Shown: positions 23,867 to 32,272, numbered from the stretch's first letter. The stretch is 64,000 nt of DNA from CAKOSP01 sp964370755 (GCA_964370755.1 CAYJKL010000003.1:1-64000); one strand, 5' to 3'. A program made the numbers and translations. Notes: generated from the letters alone by a model not told the origin.

Positions 23867-25093
23867 GTGGGTGAAAATGTAAAAAAACGTAGATTTACTC
23901 TACATTTAATGGTACTATTTTTTGTAGTAGTTTCACTAATTTCTATATCATATGCATGGTTTACCTATGGTAATAGTGCTACAGCAGATATGGAAGTAAA
24001 GGTAAAAGCTTGGAGAGTAGAATTTACAGATGGAGCTGATGTAATAACAAATAGTATTACAGTATCGTCTAGTGAAATATATCCAGGAATGGATCCAGTA
24101 GTAAAAGAAATTACTATAAATAATTACGGAGACACAAATGCTGTATTAAATACAGTAGTAGATTCAATAAGAATCTTTGATACTGAAGCATACGATAGTT
24201 CATCAGGTTTAACAAATGAAGAACTTTTTGATAAACTTGCACATGATTATCCGTTCCAAGTAAATGCAGAACTTAGTTCATCACTTCTTCCTAAAGAAAC
24301 TGGAGAAAGTATATTTAAAATAACAATAACATGGCCGTTTAATGCTGACAATGATATTGAAGATACAGCCTGGGGATTACAAGCATATAATTTTGCTGAA
24401 GCAGAAAATGCAAAACTAGCAGCAGACTCTAGTTATGAAGTATTAGATGCACTTGAAATAATGTTAAGTGTAAAAGCAGAACAAAAATTTGAATCAGATA
24501 CAGATGGAATTGATGAAAGATTTATTTTAGGGGACATTATAATGTATGATGTTGTTACAAATAGACCTTGTACATCACTTAGTTCAACTTGTTTATCAAT
24601 GACAGTGTTAGATACTTACAATAAAGTAAGTGATACAACAGTTACACTTCTACCGAGGTTATCTGGTGCATTCACATCTGCTACTAACGATAGATACAGT
24701 AGTACAATGGGAAGTTCGTATACATCTTGGACAGTTGCTAGAAAAACACTTGAATTAAAAGAGGTATTACCACTAATATCAACAGATATTGAAAATTCTT
24801 ATATAACAAGAGACACCTATTCAAATATAGTCATTGGTAATTTAGATTACAACAATAGAGTAGATACACTTATTACTGAAACTATAGCATATGGTGGAAA
24901 TTACCAATATTTAAATTCAAAATATAGTGGTTTAGTACCAAATGAATGTGTTTGGACAATAACAGATTATGACAGTACTAATACTTATGCATTTAATATA
25001 GGTGATAGTACAGTGTCAACTATTGAATCTACTCCAAATACAACATCATGTAAAGTTATACCAGTAGTTATGGTTAATAAAAATAGATTTTAA
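23867..25093 (+). CDS. SipW-dependent surface protein (TasA/camelysin-like)
   Basis: A 408-residue secreted protein. A basic N-terminus, a hydrophobic core (about 12-28) and SISYAWFTYGNSATADMEV form a signal peptide of the SipW-substrate type; the strand-rich region after it (WRVEFTDG... ITINNYGDTNAVL) resembles TasA/camelysin domains. Two cysteine pairs (PCTSLSSTC and ECV...SCKV) lie in the C-terminal half. GTG at 23867 is preferred because AGAGGTGA lies 6 nt upstream; a GTG three codons earlier overlaps it. Last gene of the operon with both SipW proteins and the McrB-like pair. Likely a fibre subunit or accessory adhesin. Confidence 0.78.
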   Translation: MGENVKKRRFTLHLMVLFFVVVSLISISYAWFTYGNSATADMEVKVKAWRVEFTDGADVITNSITVSSSEIYPGMDPVVKEITINNYGDTNAVLNTVVDSIRIFDTEAYDSSSGLTNEELFDKLAHDYPFQVNAELSSSLLPKETGESIFKITITWPFNADNDIEDTAWGLQAYNFAEAENAKLAADSSYEVLDALEIMLSVKAEQKFESDTDGIDERFILGDIIMYDVVTNRPCTSLSSTCLSMTVLDTYNKVSDTTVTLLPRLSGAFTSATNDRYSSTMGSSYTSWTVARKTLELKEVLPLISTDIENSYITRDTYSNIVIGNLDYNNRVDTLITETIAYGGNYQYLNSKYSGLVPNECVWTITDYDSTNTYAFNIGDSTVSTIESTPNTTSCKVIPVVMVNKNRF

Positions 25094-25116
25094 TGCTTGA
25101 AAAAGCATTTTTTTTT
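25092..25116 (+). terminator. Terminator of the SipW/McrB-like operon
   Basis: TGCTT-GAAA-AAGCA with A/T extension and T9, starting inside the stop codon. It is the same hairpin as at 13177. Confidence 0.8.
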
Positions 25117-25118
25117 GC

Positions 25119-25141
25119 AAAAAAAAAGAGCATAAGCTCTT
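25119..25141 (-). terminator. Terminator of the minus-strand surface gene
   Basis: On the minus strand AAGAGC, loop TTAT, GCTCTT and T7 or more. It overlaps the stop codon of the minus-strand gene. Confidence 0.8.
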
Positions 25142-25754
25142 ATAATATTTGTTCAAATCCTACAGTAGCATTAATTGTAACACTCATATCAGGAGTAGTA
25201 CCAACTATTGTATCAGCTTCATCATCTGAAGTTTCGCCAGTTCCTTCAAACCACTCAAAGTATATTCTTATAATAAATGGTTCATGTCTAAACGTTGGGT
25301 CTGTATCATTATATATTAATGTATTTTCAATAGTAGCTGAATTTATCTCAACAATATTTAGTGGATTACTAATAGGGTTATCATGATCTAATAACTCATA
25401 TTTATTTATTATTAAATCTGGTATTTGACTATCAATAGAATTAAGTTTTATAGCATATCTAAAGGATAAATCAACATTACTAGGATCTATTTCTATATCG
25501 AAATATCCAGTAGATGTTGGTGCTAAAGTATTGCTAGTAATGTTTTCGTTTTCGGTAATCACAGGATTAAATTCAATGTTTGAAGATGAATTAGTCACTA
25601 TATCATTTTGATTTACTAGTATTTGCCACTTTGATAATGACATCTCTAAATTACCACCTGACCCCGTTACATATTTGGAGTAAGTATTACTTACCATACT
25701 GAGTGTAAGCGATATCGATACAAACAGTAGTAGTAGCCTCATTTTCTTTTTCAT
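25140..25754 (-). CDS. Camelysin/TasA-like surface protein, minus strand
   Basis: A 204-residue secreted protein with a clear signal peptide (MKKKMRLLLLFVSISLTLSM, cleavage near SNTYSKYVTGSGG). The mature part is beta-rich and acidic, with SKWQILVNQNDI and a late IIRIYFEWFEGT, which echo the TasA-like neighbours. AGAAGGAAGGGA precedes the ATG. It faces the preceding operon and is divergent from the Spo0A-box promoter that drives the next operon, so it may share regulatory DNA with it. It is the only gene of the fibre locus on this strand. Confidence 0.72.
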   Translation of the reverse strand: MKKKMRLLLLFVSISLTLSMVSNTYSKYVTGSGGNLEMSLSKWQILVNQNDIVTNSSSNIEFNPVITENENITSNTLAPTSTGYFDIEIDPSNVDLSFRYAIKLNSIDSQIPDLIINKYELLDHDNPISNPLNIVEINSATIENTLIYNDTDPTFRHEPFIIRIYFEWFEGTGETSDDEADTIVGTTPDMSVTINATVGFEQIL

Positions 25755-25812
25755 AAAATCCCTTCCTTCTTTCCTATATTATAATATATATATATATGGT
25801 AGCACAACACAT

Positions 25813-25843
25813 AAAATGTAAAACTTAAAAACAAAATGTAAAA
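25813..25843. repeat. 11-bp direct repeat with 20-bp period (putative operator)
   Basis: AAAATGTAAAA occurs at 25813-25823 and 25833-25843, two helical turns apart, between divergent surface-protein promoters. Same-face spacing suggests a dimeric or tandem regulator site. Confidence 0.45.
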
Positions 25844-25899
25844 TTTGACACATTGCCATTTGTATTTAAAGTGTAAATATGTTGTCTATTTAATTTTTC

Positions 25900-25917
25900 T
25901 TCGACAAATTTCGACAA
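25900..25917. promoter_or_regulatory. Tandem perfect Spo0A boxes
   Basis: TTCGACAA at 25900-25907 and 25910-25917, both exact reverse complements of the 0A box TTGTCGAA, 10 bp apart, ending 5 bp before a -35 element. This geometry is that of promoters activated by phosphorylated Spo0A. Confidence 0.75.
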
Positions 25918-25922
25918 AGTTA

Positions 25923-25950
25923 TTGACTGTGCTTTTATTTATGATATAAT
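25923..25950 (+). promoter_or_regulatory. Strong promoter of the major surface-protein operon
   Basis: TTGACT (25923-25928), 16 bp, TATAAT (25945-25950) with extended TGA. A transcript from about 25957 would carry the hairpin leader at 25970-26017. Confidence 0.7.
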
Positions 25951-25969
25951 TAGTTTGTATTATAGATAA

Positions 25970-26017
25970 GATATCAATGTCCAAACGGTAGTGAATCTAC
26001 CTAAATTTGTTGATATC
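25970..26017 (+). promoter_or_regulatory. Structured 5' leader hairpin
   Basis: Nested pairing: GATATCAA with TTGATATC, inside it CAAA with TTTG, inside that GGTAG-TGAAT-CTACC. It lies 17 nt before the start codon and leaves the ribosome site (GCGAGG) just outside. It could stabilise the RNA or be a regulatory element. It matches no riboswitch class I know. Confidence 0.55.
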
Positions 26018-26034
26018 AAGCGAGGTTTGATGTT

Positions 26035-26733
26035 ATGAATGAAGGTAAATTTACAATTGATGCAGAAAAAATAAGAAAAGATCAGAAAATGATGAAAATT
26101 GTAAAATTGGTAATCGTTTTGATAGTTCTATTCTTAATATTCTCATATTTGGTCATAGGTTTTGTTTATAATAGCGGAAATTTCACTATAACGCTCGATG
26201 ACAATCTGTACTATGATAAGGGTCTAATCATCACTGATGATATACACTACAAAACGTACAGATCGAAACTTGATGCCCAAACAGTTGATGCTTTCGATAA
26301 TATTTCAGAAGGATGGCTTGCAGCCGACCTTGCTGATCATCCAGGAGGAAGTCATAATGGTGAAAACTATATGGCTTACACATTCTATATCGAAAATGTC
26401 GGTGAGAAGGTAACAGATTATTATACAGAGATTGTAATTGATGATGTTATAAAGAATGTTGACGAAGCTGTGAGAATTAGAGTTTATAAAGATGGTGAGT
26501 ATGTTACATACGCAAAAGCATCTGCTTCTGGAGAGCCTGAAGAAGGAACAGTAGCTTTTGAATCTGATAAACTAGTTGCATCTGATCATGTTGAGGACTT
26601 CGGCCCAGATGACACGTTGAAATACACGGTGGTGATATGGCTTGAAGGAACTGACCCAGAGTGCACTAACAATATCATCGGTGGTGAAATCAAAATGCAG
26701 ATGAAATTCAATTCAGAATTAGTCGAAAAATAG
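26035..26733 (+). CDS. Membrane-anchored TasA-like accessory protein
   Basis: A 232-residue protein with a cytosolic basic segment, one membrane helix (about 22-45) and an outer beta-rich domain. YMAYTFYIENVGE and the C-terminal VVIWLEGTDPECTNNIIGG match the shared core of the neighbouring surface proteins (YVYLEGQD...). The two cysteines do not form a catalytic motif. Unlike the next genes, no AWF-type SipW cleavage motif is seen, so it may stay anchored and act as a fibre base or nucleator (the role TapA plays for TasA). First gene of the operon that starts at the Spo0A-box promoter. Confidence 0.65.
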   Translation: MNEGKFTIDAEKIRKDQKMMKIVKLVIVLIVLFLIFSYLVIGFVYNSGNFTITLDDNLYYDKGLIITDDIHYKTYRSKLDAQTVDAFDNISEGWLAADLADHPGGSHNGENYMAYTFYIENVGEKVTDYYTEIVIDDVIKNVDEAVRIRVYKDGEYVTYAKASASGEPEEGTVAFESDKLVASDHVEDFGPDDTLKYTVVIWLEGTDPECTNNIIGGEIKMQMKFNSELVEK

Positions 26734-26747
26734 GAGGAGAAAAGGTT

Positions 26748-27986
26748 ATGCAAAAAAATGCAAAACAAAAAAGAAATGTAAGAAATTTAGCGGCAGTAAC
26801 AACATTAACTGCGATTATCTTAATTGTTTCAACTTATGCATGGTTTATTGGTTTAGACGAAGTAAGAGTTGAAAACTTTACCGTTACTATAGCGGCTACT
26901 GATAGTTTAGAATTATCACTTGATGGTGCTAATTGGACAGATGAAATAGATATCGACCCATTAACTATCGAAAGTATTTACACAGGAAATACAAATTCAT
27001 GGACAGGCACTGATAAAGACGGAAACGTTGTAGGATTAATCCCAATGTCATCTGTTGGAGAAATGGATGCTACTGCATCAAGAATGATGATGTATGAAAA
27101 AGCAAGTTTAACTACTGACCAATATGGTATTAGATTAATGGCAAGTAGAGTTGAAAATACAGGAGCTGATGAAGTTGCTGGATATATTGCTTTTGATTTA
27201 TTTATTAAAAACTATACAGGAGCACAATACATACCAACTGTAAACACTGCTGATGAAGAAGCAATCTATTTATTAGATAATTCTACTGTAGATGTAAGTT
27301 TAACTGGTGCTGCTGATGCTACTGAAGAAGCATTAAGAGAAGCTTCAGGTATTGAAAACTCAGTTCGTGTTGCTTTTGCACAAATCGGAAGAGTTGAAGG
27401 TACTACTACTGATGTAGATGCTATTACTGGTATTACATGTACTGATGATGCTGCATCTGCTGTAACTGGTATTTGTAGAACTGCTACAATCTGGGAACCA
27501 AATGATACTGCTCATGCAAAAGGTGCTGTAGATTATTATAATCTTAACTGTTCACTTAGAGGAGATGCTGCTAACGTAACAACTGCTAATGGTAATGGTT
27601 GTGAAACTGTAGCTGATGGTGAATTTGTTCCAACATACGCTGTAAATACTTACTTTGGTTCTGATGCTGATGTAAATATTTATGACGGTGGATACAATGG
27701 TTTAGAAGTAATTAATGTACCTGCTGCTGACGCTGATGGAACAGCTTATCCAAATGCTGGTATTGCAACATTAGCTGCTGTAGATACATTTACTGATACA
27801 GAAAAATTATTAACTGATGGAGATAGACCAGAATTAATGACTCTTGCTCCAAACAGTATTACAAAAGTAAGAGTATATGTTTATTTAGAAGGTCAAGATA
27901 TAGATAACTACGACTGGGCAATCGATGGAAAACAAATCGCTGTTGAATTCGGATTCAGTAAACAAATCTATAGAACTGCACCATAA
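26748..27986 (+). CDS. Major TasA-like surface protein A
   Basis: A 412-residue secreted protein. The signal region ends ILIVSTYAWFIGLDEV, the SipW-substrate pattern shared with the next gene. The mature part is acidic and rich in Ala, Thr and Asp, with several cysteines (GITCTDD, GICRTATIWEPN, GNGCETV), and ends with a conserved LAPNSITKVRVYVYLEGQD motif. Codon choice differs from the rest of the window: many GCT, ACT, GGT and CGT codons, a sign of very high expression. AGGAGAAAAGG precedes the ATG. It and the next gene are clearly duplicates. Confidence 0.8.
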   Translation: MQKNAKQKRNVRNLAAVTTLTAIILIVSTYAWFIGLDEVRVENFTVTIAATDSLELSLDGANWTDEIDIDPLTIESIYTGNTNSWTGTDKDGNVVGLIPMSSVGEMDATASRMMMYEKASLTTDQYGIRLMASRVENTGADEVAGYIAFDLFIKNYTGAQYIPTVNTADEEAIYLLDNSTVDVSLTGAADATEEALREASGIENSVRVAFAQIGRVEGTTTDVDAITGITCTDDAASAVTGICRTATIWEPNDTAHAKGAVDYYNLNCSLRGDAANVTTANGNGCETVADGEFVPTYAVNTYFGSDADVNIYDGGYNGLEVINVPAADADGTAYPNAGIATLAAVDTFTDTEKLLTDGDRPELMTLAPNSITKVRVYVYLEGQDIDNYDWAIDGKQIAVEFGFSKQIYRTAP

Positions 27987-28010
27987 TAAAAGAAATAAGG
28001 AGAGAATTAT

Positions 28011-29246
28011 ATGAAAAATAACAAAAATAATTCTACTAAAAAAGTAAAAGGAATTTTAGTTTTTGGTGGATTTAGTGCAATCATATTAATAGTATCAACT
28101 TATGCATGGTTTATCGGATTACAAGAAGTTAAAGTTAACGAATTTGAAATAAATATCGCTTCAACTGATAACTTACTTGTATCTCTAAACGGAGTTGCAT
28201 GGGCTGAAAGTATTTCAATTTCTGAGGGATCTTGGGAAGTTGGTACTGATGATGCTAGTAAATCGTATGCTAATCATACAAACTCATGGGGAAATGGTTT
28301 AATGCCTGTTTCATCAGTAGGTAACATTGACCCATTAACTTCTACAATGCAATTATTTGAAAGAGGAAGTTATACACATACTGATGGAGGATTTAGATTA
28401 GTTGCTGACCAACTTGAAAACAACGCTGGTGGACAATTATCTGATGAAGTTGATGGATACGTAGCATTCGATTTATTTATCAAAAATGCTGGTGGAGATC
28501 AATATTTAAGCGATTATAATGTACCTGATGAAGAAAAATTATATTTATTAACTGATTCAGTTGTTACTGTAGCTCCTGCTGGAAATAGTAGTTCTGCTAC
28601 ACCAAGTGAACAAGGTGGATTTGCTGGTAAAGGTATTGAAAACTCAGTTCGTGTAGCTTTCGGGCAAATCGGACGTATCGATGCTGATTATACTGCTGCT
28701 GATGATGCTGCAACTTCTGCTGCTATCGGAGCAATTTCTTGTAATGGTGCTGTAGGAACAGTTCTTGGAGATGTAACTGGTATTTGTAGACCTGCTACTA
28801 TTTGGGAACCAAATGAAACTGCTCATGAAGATAACGCTAAAGAATGGTTTGATACATATTGCCAAAATAGAAATCTTGATGGATCATATACAACTACTGC
28901 ATGTACAACATTTGATGATGGAGATGAACTTGCTACTTACGCTGTAAATAGTGAAATCACTTCTGCTGATGCATTTGATATTTATGATGGACACAACACT
29001 GCTACTCCAATTTCAAAAGTAACAGACGTTGATACATTCACTGATGGTGAGAAAAATGTTGCTGGTCTAGCTCGTCCTGAGTTTATGACATTAGCTCCAA
29101 ACAGTATCACTAAAGTAAGAATTTACGTTTACCTTGAAGGAAATGATTTAGATAATATGGATCTAGCTGCTGCTGGTAACCAAATTCAAGTTAATTTCGG
29201 ATTTAGTAAACAACAACTTACTCAAGCTGACTTTTTAACACCATAA
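28011..29246 (+). CDS. Major TasA-like surface protein B (paralog)
   Basis: A 411-residue paralog of the preceding protein over its whole length: VSTYAWFIGLQEV at the signal end, GYVAFDLFIKN, GKGIENSVRVAFGQIGRI, GICRPATIWEPNETAH, and LAPNSITKVRIYVYLEGND. Codon usage shares the GCT/ACT/GGT-rich, high-expression style. Divergence is highest in loops and insertions (an additional NSSSATPSEQGGF segment), as expected of two co-assembling or alternating fibre subunits. AAGGAGAG lies 7 nt before ATG. A GC-rich hairpin follows and may cap this highly expressed part of the transcript. Confidence 0.8.
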   Translation: MKNNKNNSTKKVKGILVFGGFSAIILIVSTYAWFIGLQEVKVNEFEINIASTDNLLVSLNGVAWAESISISEGSWEVGTDDASKSYANHTNSWGNGLMPVSSVGNIDPLTSTMQLFERGSYTHTDGGFRLVADQLENNAGGQLSDEVDGYVAFDLFIKNAGGDQYLSDYNVPDEEKLYLLTDSVVTVAPAGNSSSATPSEQGGFAGKGIENSVRVAFGQIGRIDADYTAADDAATSAAIGAISCNGAVGTVLGDVTGICRPATIWEPNETAHEDNAKEWFDTYCQNRNLDGSYTTTACTTFDDGDELATYAVNSEITSADAFDIYDGHNTATPISKVTDVDTFTDGEKNVAGLARPEFMTLAPNSITKVRIYVYLEGNDLDNMDLAAAGNQIQVNFGFSKQQLTQADFLTP

Positions 29247-29268
29247 TAGATTTTAAATATTAGGATAA

Positions 29269-29294
29269 AAGGGGTAACCTAATGGTTACCCTTT
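29269..29294 (+). terminator. GC-rich hairpin after the major surface genes (attenuator or RNA cap)
   Basis: GGGTAACC-TAAT-GGTTACCC with A/T extension; only a short T-run (CTTT) follows. It may terminate partially, or stabilise the 3' end so that the upstream genes are more abundant than the downstream ones. Confidence 0.55.
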
Positions 29295-29320
29295 AATCTT
29301 AATTTATATAAGAGGTATAC

Positions 29321-30391
29321 ATGAAAAATAAATCAAAAGTTACAACTAAAAATAATGTCAAGAAAAAATCAGACATAAACAGGAAAAGAGTTAATTTTAA
29401 TTTACTATTAATTTTTGCTTTTTGTGTCGGATTAATTTTTATTGTGGTTACATATGCATGGTTTTCATCATCGCTTAACGCATCAGTAAACTTTGTAAAA
29501 CTTACAGTAAACCGAGAAACTGGTTTATATGCATCACTTGATGGTCACGAGTATACAAATGAGTTTACGATTAATGAATCAGCTATTACAGCAGAGTTAG
29601 ATGAAAGTTATCCAGGGCACACGAATGTATGGCCAGTAAGTGATTTAATACCAATATCAAGTAACGGTATTTCATCGCCAAATAACAGTTATTTTGACTT
29701 TTATATGAGTACTCAGCTTGAATACCAAAGTTTAACTGAATACAGAAGATTCCTTGATGTATCTAGATATAATCAAGAAACAAATAAGAAAAAATATTAT
29801 TTAGCATTTGATTTATACTTAAAAAATATTAGTAACTCTCCAAAGCCAGATAATTTATATTTATATGAAGGAACTGACTTTTACTTAGCAGGAGATAATA
29901 ACGAAGAAGTAATAGGTTTATTTAACTCATTGAGAGTAGGAATTGTAAGAATTGGTCATACATCAGATAAGAACGCAACAGCAGAACAGGTTCAAGCTAT
30001 GGGATGTGAAGGTGGTTGTACATCATATATCTATGAACCTAATAATACAGTTCATACAGATTACTCAATTGAAAAATTAGCGGATATGAATATAAATATT
30101 GAGAATAATACTTATGTGCCTACATATGCAATTATAGCAGAAGGCGATAGACTTAATCATGACTCAGGTCATGGAAATACACCTCTTGATACAGAGCATT
30201 TTGCACAGCAAATTACATATTCAGATTTAACACAAAGTTTGTTTGAAATTCCTCATGGAATTACTAAAATAAGAGTATATATTTGGCTAGAAGGTCAAGA
30301 TTTAGATAGTATAGAAACATATACTAAAGAAGGTGGAGTAATTAATGCAAGCTTAAATTTCTATAAAGATTTAGCAGGGTATGATTTATAA
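29321..30391 (+). CDS. TasA-like surface protein C
   Basis: A 356-residue secreted protein. A long basic N-terminus (about 30 residues) precedes the hydrophobic core and VVTYAWFSSSLNASVNF, the SipW-type signal end. YLAFDLYLKNISN, SLRVGIVRIGH and HGITKIRVYIWLEGQDLDS show the same core as proteins A and B, but the codon usage is ordinary, so it is a minor component. Cysteines occur in GCEGGC. It follows the hairpin and has its own ribosome site (AAGAGGT). Confidence 0.75.
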   Translation: MKNKSKVTTKNNVKKKSDINRKRVNFNLLLIFAFCVGLIFIVVTYAWFSSSLNASVNFVKLTVNRETGLYASLDGHEYTNEFTINESAITAELDESYPGHTNVWPVSDLIPISSNGISSPNNSYFDFYMSTQLEYQSLTEYRRFLDVSRYNQETNKKKYYLAFDLYLKNISNSPKPDNLYLYEGTDFYLAGDNNEEVIGLFNSLRVGIVRIGHTSDKNATAEQVQAMGCEGGCTSYIYEPNNTVHTDYSIEKLADMNINIENNTYVPTYAIIAEGDRLNHDSGHGNTPLDTEHFAQQITYSDLTQSLFEIPHGITKIRVYIWLEGQDLDSIETYTKEGGVINASLNFYKDLAGYDL

Positions 30392-30410
30392 ATAAAAAGG
30401 GAGAATAAAA

Positions 30411-30560
30411 ATGGATAAAAAGGAGAAAACAACTGATTTTGACTTGTCACTTTTATCTTATGAAGAGTTAATCGAACTACACAGTAAGATTGATGGATTT
30501 ATAAAATTTGTTGGTGATCAAAAAAATAAGTATAGTGTGAGAGGTGAAGATAATGAGTAA
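30411..30560 (+). CDS. Small cytosolic protein, 49 aa
   Basis: AAAGGGAG lies 8 nt before ATG. The product is acidic and helical (FDLSLLSYEELIELHSKIDG...), with no signal or membrane segment. It overlaps the start of the next gene, so the two are coupled and probably function together. The family is not recognised. Confidence 0.6.
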   Translation: MDKKEKTTDFDLSLLSYEELIELHSKIDGFIKFVGDQKNKYSVRGEDNE

Positions 30561-32178
30561 TTTTTTGGAATATATCAAAGAAGATATTGAACTTAAAACT
30601 AGTACTCTTTCTTCAATGCCTGATAAAACAAAAACAAATATAAACAATTTGACTAATAAATTAGATTTATATGAAAACAGATATAAAGATTATAAAGTAA
30701 GTGTAAAAAAATATATTGAAGTAAAAGCAGGTTCAATAGATATAAAAGATCCTGGAGCTTCTGAAAATAAAATGAAAGTAGAAAAACTACTTGCAGAACT
30801 AAAAAACTTGCAAGAACTAAATACACTTCTTAATCCAATGAATACATATTTTGAAAAAATAGGTTTTGATGCTCTTTTTTATGATTTATCAAGATCAAGT
30901 GAATATGATTTTACAAAATTAAATAATATAATTAAAAGTATTTTAGATAAATTCAGTTTAATTAAAGTAGTACTTACTAAAGAAAATTTCTGCATAAATA
31001 GTTATGTAAATGAATATATGACAGCGTATTTAGAAGCAGTAGCAATTAGTAATGGAAATTATACATCACTTGAGCCTATATTTGAAAAAATATACTGGGT
31101 TAACCCTAATTTAGTAAATCATATTGAACTACAATTCAGAAGATTAATTAGAAAACATAGAGATAAATTTGAAAGTTATTCGGATAAAATAAGGGATGAA
31201 GCAGTAGAAAAAACTGGTGCTAATAGCTACGAAGATTATCTAAAAAAACTTAAGAATATCCAATTTGAAATGATAAATTTAAGTACTGATAGTATAACTG
31301 AGATTATTAAGTTTTCTAAAGATGGTGTAATAAATATTAGAGATTATATGCCAGATAGTAATCTTTGTAAAACAGTAAATTCATCACTTATAATAACACC
31401 TGGAGCGGTGCCAAATGAGAAAATTTCTGGAGAACTTAAAAAGTTGAAAAATATAGTTTTAGAATTTAAAGGATATAATGAATTTACACCATTTATAGAA
31501 CTTGCTAAAACAAAGTTTAAAAATTATAAAAATGATAGACAAATAAATGATATTGGAGATGAAATAGAAGACCTAGAAGATAAGTTAAGAGATATCTCTG
31601 ATGCTATCTTCGGTGGAAAAGAAGAGAGTTCTTCTAAATTTAAATTATCAAAATTATTTTCTGATAAAAGTGAACCTAAAAAATCACTTAAAGAACTTGA
31701 AGCAGATTCTATAAAAATATGTGATAGAGTGTTAGAACTTTATAAACTTATAGATGAAATTAAGTTTAATAATAAACTTAAAGAAACATTAAGTGAATAT
31801 TCTAGTTTAGATGAATTTTTAAATGTATATAGTAGTTATAATTATTATAAATACCAAATACTTAAAGAAGCCTTTAAAATAGACAAATATGAAGTATTAA
31901 TGGACACAGCAAAAAGATTTGATGAATTCTGTACTAATCCAAATAATGTAGTAATTACATCAATTCCAGTATTTAATGACTATGATATAGCAAAACTTAT
32001 TGTTAATAAATATAGACTTAATAACATTAATTTAACTGAAGAAAGTTTAAAAACAAATGGTCTTGATACACTTTCTAAATATATTGATATTTATTTAAGA
32101 CTTGAGCATATTAAAGCTTGTAATTTAACGGCTGAAAAAATATGGTTTATAGTAGAAGCTAGTAAATTAAATAATTAA
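30553..32178 (+). CDS. Large helical cytosolic protein of the fibre locus
   Basis: A 541-residue protein, nearly all helical and charged, without signal peptide or membrane helix. Heptad-like stretches occur near 15-60, 70-100 and 330-350 (IEDLEDKLRDISDAIFGG). I see no catalytic motif and do not recognise the family. ATG at 30553 follows AGAGGTGA by 5 nt. It ends the surface-protein operon. A cytosolic helical protein encoded with exported fibres and a membrane AAA+ ATPase may be part of the same machine, for example a partner of the DUF2357 protein, but this rests on position alone. Confidence 0.6.
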   Translation: MSNFLEYIKEDIELKTSTLSSMPDKTKTNINNLTNKLDLYENRYKDYKVSVKKYIEVKAGSIDIKDPGASENKMKVEKLLAELKNLQELNTLLNPMNTYFEKIGFDALFYDLSRSSEYDFTKLNNIIKSILDKFSLIKVVLTKENFCINSYVNEYMTAYLEAVAISNGNYTSLEPIFEKIYWVNPNLVNHIELQFRRLIRKHRDKFESYSDKIRDEAVEKTGANSYEDYLKKLKNIQFEMINLSTDSITEIIKFSKDGVINIRDYMPDSNLCKTVNSSLIITPGAVPNEKISGELKKLKNIVLEFKGYNEFTPFIELAKTKFKNYKNDRQINDIGDEIEDLEDKLRDISDAIFGGKEESSSKFKLSKLFSDKSEPKKSLKELEADSIKICDRVLELYKLIDEIKFNNKLKETLSEYSSLDEFLNVYSSYNYYKYQILKEAFKIDKYEVLMDTAKRFDEFCTNPNNVVITSIPVFNDYDIAKLIVNKYRLNNINLTEESLKTNGLDTLSKYIDIYLRLEHIKACNLTAEKIWFIVEASKLNN

Positions 32179-32203
32179 AGAGAAAAATTTTTCTCTTTTT
32201 TTT
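32177..32203 (+). terminator. Terminator of the surface-protein operon
   Basis: AAAGAGAAAAATTTTTCTCTTT is a perfect 22-nt palindrome (written here as AAAGAGAAA-AATT-TTTCTCTTT by halves) with a further T-run. Confidence 0.75.
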
Positions 32204-32211
32204 GTATTGTT

Positions 32212-32219
32212 TTGTCGAA
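32212..32219 (+). promoter_or_regulatory. Perfect Spo0A box before spoIIAA
   Basis: TTGTCGAA, 54 bp before the spoIIAA start. In B. subtilis the spoIIA operon is activated by phosphorylated Spo0A. I could not recognise a SigH-type promoter. Confidence 0.7.
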
Positions 32220-32272
32220 GTTGTATATTTTTTTTATAAGTTATTCTATACTTATATGGAAGGTGAGATAAA

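Noticed and set aside
25970..26017. Cyclic-di-GMP or purine riboswitch
   Set aside because: The conserved bases of those classes are absent; only nested pairing is seen.
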